The position numbers and the translations under genes are program-made. This document shows, one piece after another, positions 61,701 through 64,000 of a stretch of 64,000 nucleotides of DNA (position 1 is the first letter of the stretch; each line of letters begins with the position of its first letter). The stretch covers positions 24,651,542 to 24,715,541 of the forward strand of contig NC_135066.1 of assembly GCF_051401765.1 (NCBI RefSeq), read 5' to 3'. Origin of the DNA: Calliopsis andreniformis. Taxonomy: Eukaryota > Arthropoda > Insecta > Hymenoptera > Andrenidae. The notes beneath the pieces were generated by a model. That model was given only the letters and a program-made list of their open reading frames with translations. It was not told the DNA's origin and searched no databases.

Positions 61701-64000
61701 AACGTTAAACTATGCATTATAACACAGGAATCGTTGTATAGCCTAGTTTCGAGACATAAGAGGAAATATCGTGGCGCTGGATGAAATATTGCGAATTTCA
61801 CGTCACACGTCGACTTTAACGTTAAACTACGCATTATTTCACTGGAGTCGATGGATGGCCTAGTTTCGAGTCATGCGAGTGAAATATCGCAGCTCTGGAT
61901 GAAATATTGCGAATTTCACGTCATACGTCGGCTTTAACGTTAAACTACGCATTATTTCACTGGAATCGCTGTATGGTCCAGTTTCGAGTCATAGTGGTGA
62001 AATATCGAGGCGATGGATGACATATTGGGAATTTCACGTCATACGTCGACTTTAACGTTAAACTACGCATTATTTCACTGGAATCGGTGTATGGTCTAGT
62101 TTCGAGTCATAGTGGTGAAATATCGAGGCACTGGATGAAATATTGCGAATTTCTTGTCTTACGTCGACTCTTTAACTTTAAACTACGCATGATATAACTG
62201 GAATATCTGTATGGCCTAGTTTCGAGTCATATTAGAGAAATATCGTGGCGCTGGATGAAATATTGCGAATTTCCCGTCACACGTCGACTTTAACGTTAAA
62301 CTACACATTATATCACTGGAATCACTGTATGGCCTAATTTCGAGTCATATTAGTGAAATATCGTGGCGCTGGATGAAATATTGCGAATTTCCCTTCACAC
62401 GTCGACTTTAACGTTAAACTCCGCATTATTTCACTGGATTCGGTGTATGGTCTAGTTTCGAGTCATAGTGCAGAAATATCGAAGCGCTGGATGAAATATT
62501 ACGAATTGCACGTCATACGTCGACTTTAACGTTAAAGTACGCATTATATCACTGGAATCGCCGTATGGCCTAGTTTCGAGTCATACGAGTGAAATATCGT
62601 GGCGCTGGATGAAATATTGCGAATTCCCGTCACACGTCGACTTTAACGTTAAACTCCGCATTATTTCACTGGATTCGGTGTATGGTCCAGTTTCGAGTCA
62701 TAGTGGTGAAATATCGAGGCGCTGGATGACATATTGGGAATTTCACGTCATACGTCGGCTTTAACGTTAAAGTACGCATTATATTACTGGAATCGCCGTA
62801 TGGCCTAGTTTCGAGTCATATTCTTGAAATATCGAGGCACCGGATGAAATATTGCGAATTTCACGTCATACGTCGACTTTAACGTTAAAGTACGCATTAT
62901 AACACTGGAAACGATATATTGCCTAGTGTCGACACACATTAGTGGAATATTGTGGCGCTTGCTGAAATATTGCGAATTTCCTGCCATACGTCGACTTTAA
63001 CGTTAAAGTACGCATTATATCACTGGAATCGGTGTATGGTCTAGTTTCGAGACATAGTGGAGAAATATCGAGGCGCTGGATGAAATATTTCGAATTGCAC
63101 GTCATACGTCGACTTTACTTTAACTACGCATTATAACACTGGAATCGTTGTATAGCCTAGTTTCGAGACATAAGAGGAAATATCGTGGCGCTGGATGAAA
63201 TATTGCGAATTTCCCGTCCCACGTCGACTTTAACGTTAAACTACGCATTATTTCACTGGATTCGGTGTATGGTTTAGCTCCGAGTCGTAGTGGTGAAATA
63301 TCGCGGCGCTGGATGAAATATTGCGAATTTCACGTCATACGTCGGCTTTAACGTTAAAGTACGCATTATATCACTGGAATCGCCGTATGGCCTAGTTTCG
63401 AGTCATACGAGTGAAATATCGTGGCGCTGGATGAAATATTGCGAATTTCCCGTCACACGTCGACTTTAACGTTAAACTCCGCATTATTTCACTGGATTCG
63501 GTGTATGGTCCAGTTTCGAGTCATAGTGGTGAATATCGAGGCGCTGGATGACATATTGGGAATTTCACGTCATACGTCGGCTTTAACGTTAAAGTACGCA
63601 TTATATTACTGGAATCGCCGTATGGCCTAGTTTCGAGTCATATTCTTGAAATATCGAGGCACCGGATGAAATATTGCTAATTTCCCGTTATACGTCGGCT
63701 TTAACGTTAAATTGCGCATTATTTCACTGGAAACGATATATTGCCTAGTTTCGACACACATTAGTGGAATATTGTGGCGCTTGCTGAAATATTGCGAATT
63801 TCCCGCCATACGTCGACTTCAACGTTAAAGTACGCATTATATCACTGGAATCGGTGTATGGTCTAGTTTCGAGTCATAGTGGAGAAATATCGAGCGCTGG
63901 ATGAAATATTACGAATTGCACGTCCTACGTCGACGTTAACGTTAAATTGCGGATTATATCACTGGAAACGATATATTGCCTAGTATCGACACACATTAGT

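Larger units (their letters stand above)
19955..64000. repeat. 118-bp satellite array, about 370 monomers
   Basis: The array runs uninterrupted to the end of the window. Monomer starts (GATGAAATATTGCGAATTTC) fall at 19961, 20079, 20197 and so on, 118 bases apart. Each monomer holds GTCGACTTTAACGTTAAACT with a perfect 12-bp palindrome (TTTAACGTTAAA), then CGCATTATATCACTGGAATC, then TATGGCCTAGTTTCGAGTCA, then a variable segment (ATTAGTGA, GCGAGTGA, AGTGGTGA or AAGAGGAA types) and GCGCTGGATG or GCGCTTGCTG. It is CpG-rich. Variant monomers are arranged in duplicated blocks. The 60- to 90-residue open frames found throughout are translations of the repeat. No transposon or gene interrupts the array. 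Confidence 0.97.

Noticed and set aside
20000..64000. Dozens of 60- to 90-residue open frames such as those starting MAGNSQYFS or MRSLTLKST
   Set aside because: They are translations of the 118-bp satellite on either strand, ending within a monomer or two. Similarity between them reflects the repeat, not protein conservation.

Overview
The window looks like insect nuclear DNA, most likely from a hymenopteran such as an ant. That call rests on the mix of element families and the AT-rich, CpG-containing background; no host gene is present to confirm it. Essentially everything here is selfish or repetitive DNA, and the window reads as the edge of a large satellite array, that is, a pericentromeric or centromeric border.

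Left part (1-19,954): a nest of damaged transposable elements. Remains of a Polinton/Maverick-type element occupy 1-4947: an integrase with a chromodomain on the plus strand and the C-terminal third of a protein-primed DNA polymerase B on the minus strand, ending tail to tail. The integrase is split by an intron-containing Tc1/mariner-type (IS630-like DDE) transposon. The polymerase is split by a 751-bp solo LTR with a GTGT target duplication. Next come the 3' LTR and pol of a Copia element (4948-6978, minus) and an R1-clade non-LTR retrotransposon (6979-11740, minus, GC-rich). The Copia and R1-clade remnants are joined at a point where both are truncated.

The best-preserved unit is a DNA transposon at 11741-16905. 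It has perfect 13-bp terminal inverted repeats, subterminal TTGCAG/AATATTG-rich repeats at both ends (expanded into a 60-bp minisatellite on the right), a large EnSpm/CACTA (Tnp2)-like transposase broken by a single TGA codon, and the 3' end of a divergently oriented DUF4806-like gene. An LTR fragment has displaced the start of that second gene. This is the strongest candidate for an under-described system.

Middle (16,906-19,954): 3.7 units of a 119-bp repeat that can be aligned by eye to the large satellite; a degenerate ATAATC-type microsatellite; a precise 1422-bp solo LTR inserted in that microsatellite (target duplication AACTA, same family as the inverted LTR fragment at 12476); then more microsatellite.

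Right part (about 19,955-64,000): one uninterrupted satellite of a 118-bp monomer, roughly 370 copies, with block duplications of 818 bp, 2476 bp and longer. The monomer has a 12-bp perfect palindrome, and some copies carry a CENP-B-box-like motif. All short open frames in this stretch are by-products of the repeat. From about 51.2 kb onward single-base indels become much denser, which may be unpolished sequence. No tRNA, rRNA, CRISPR or intact host gene was seen.
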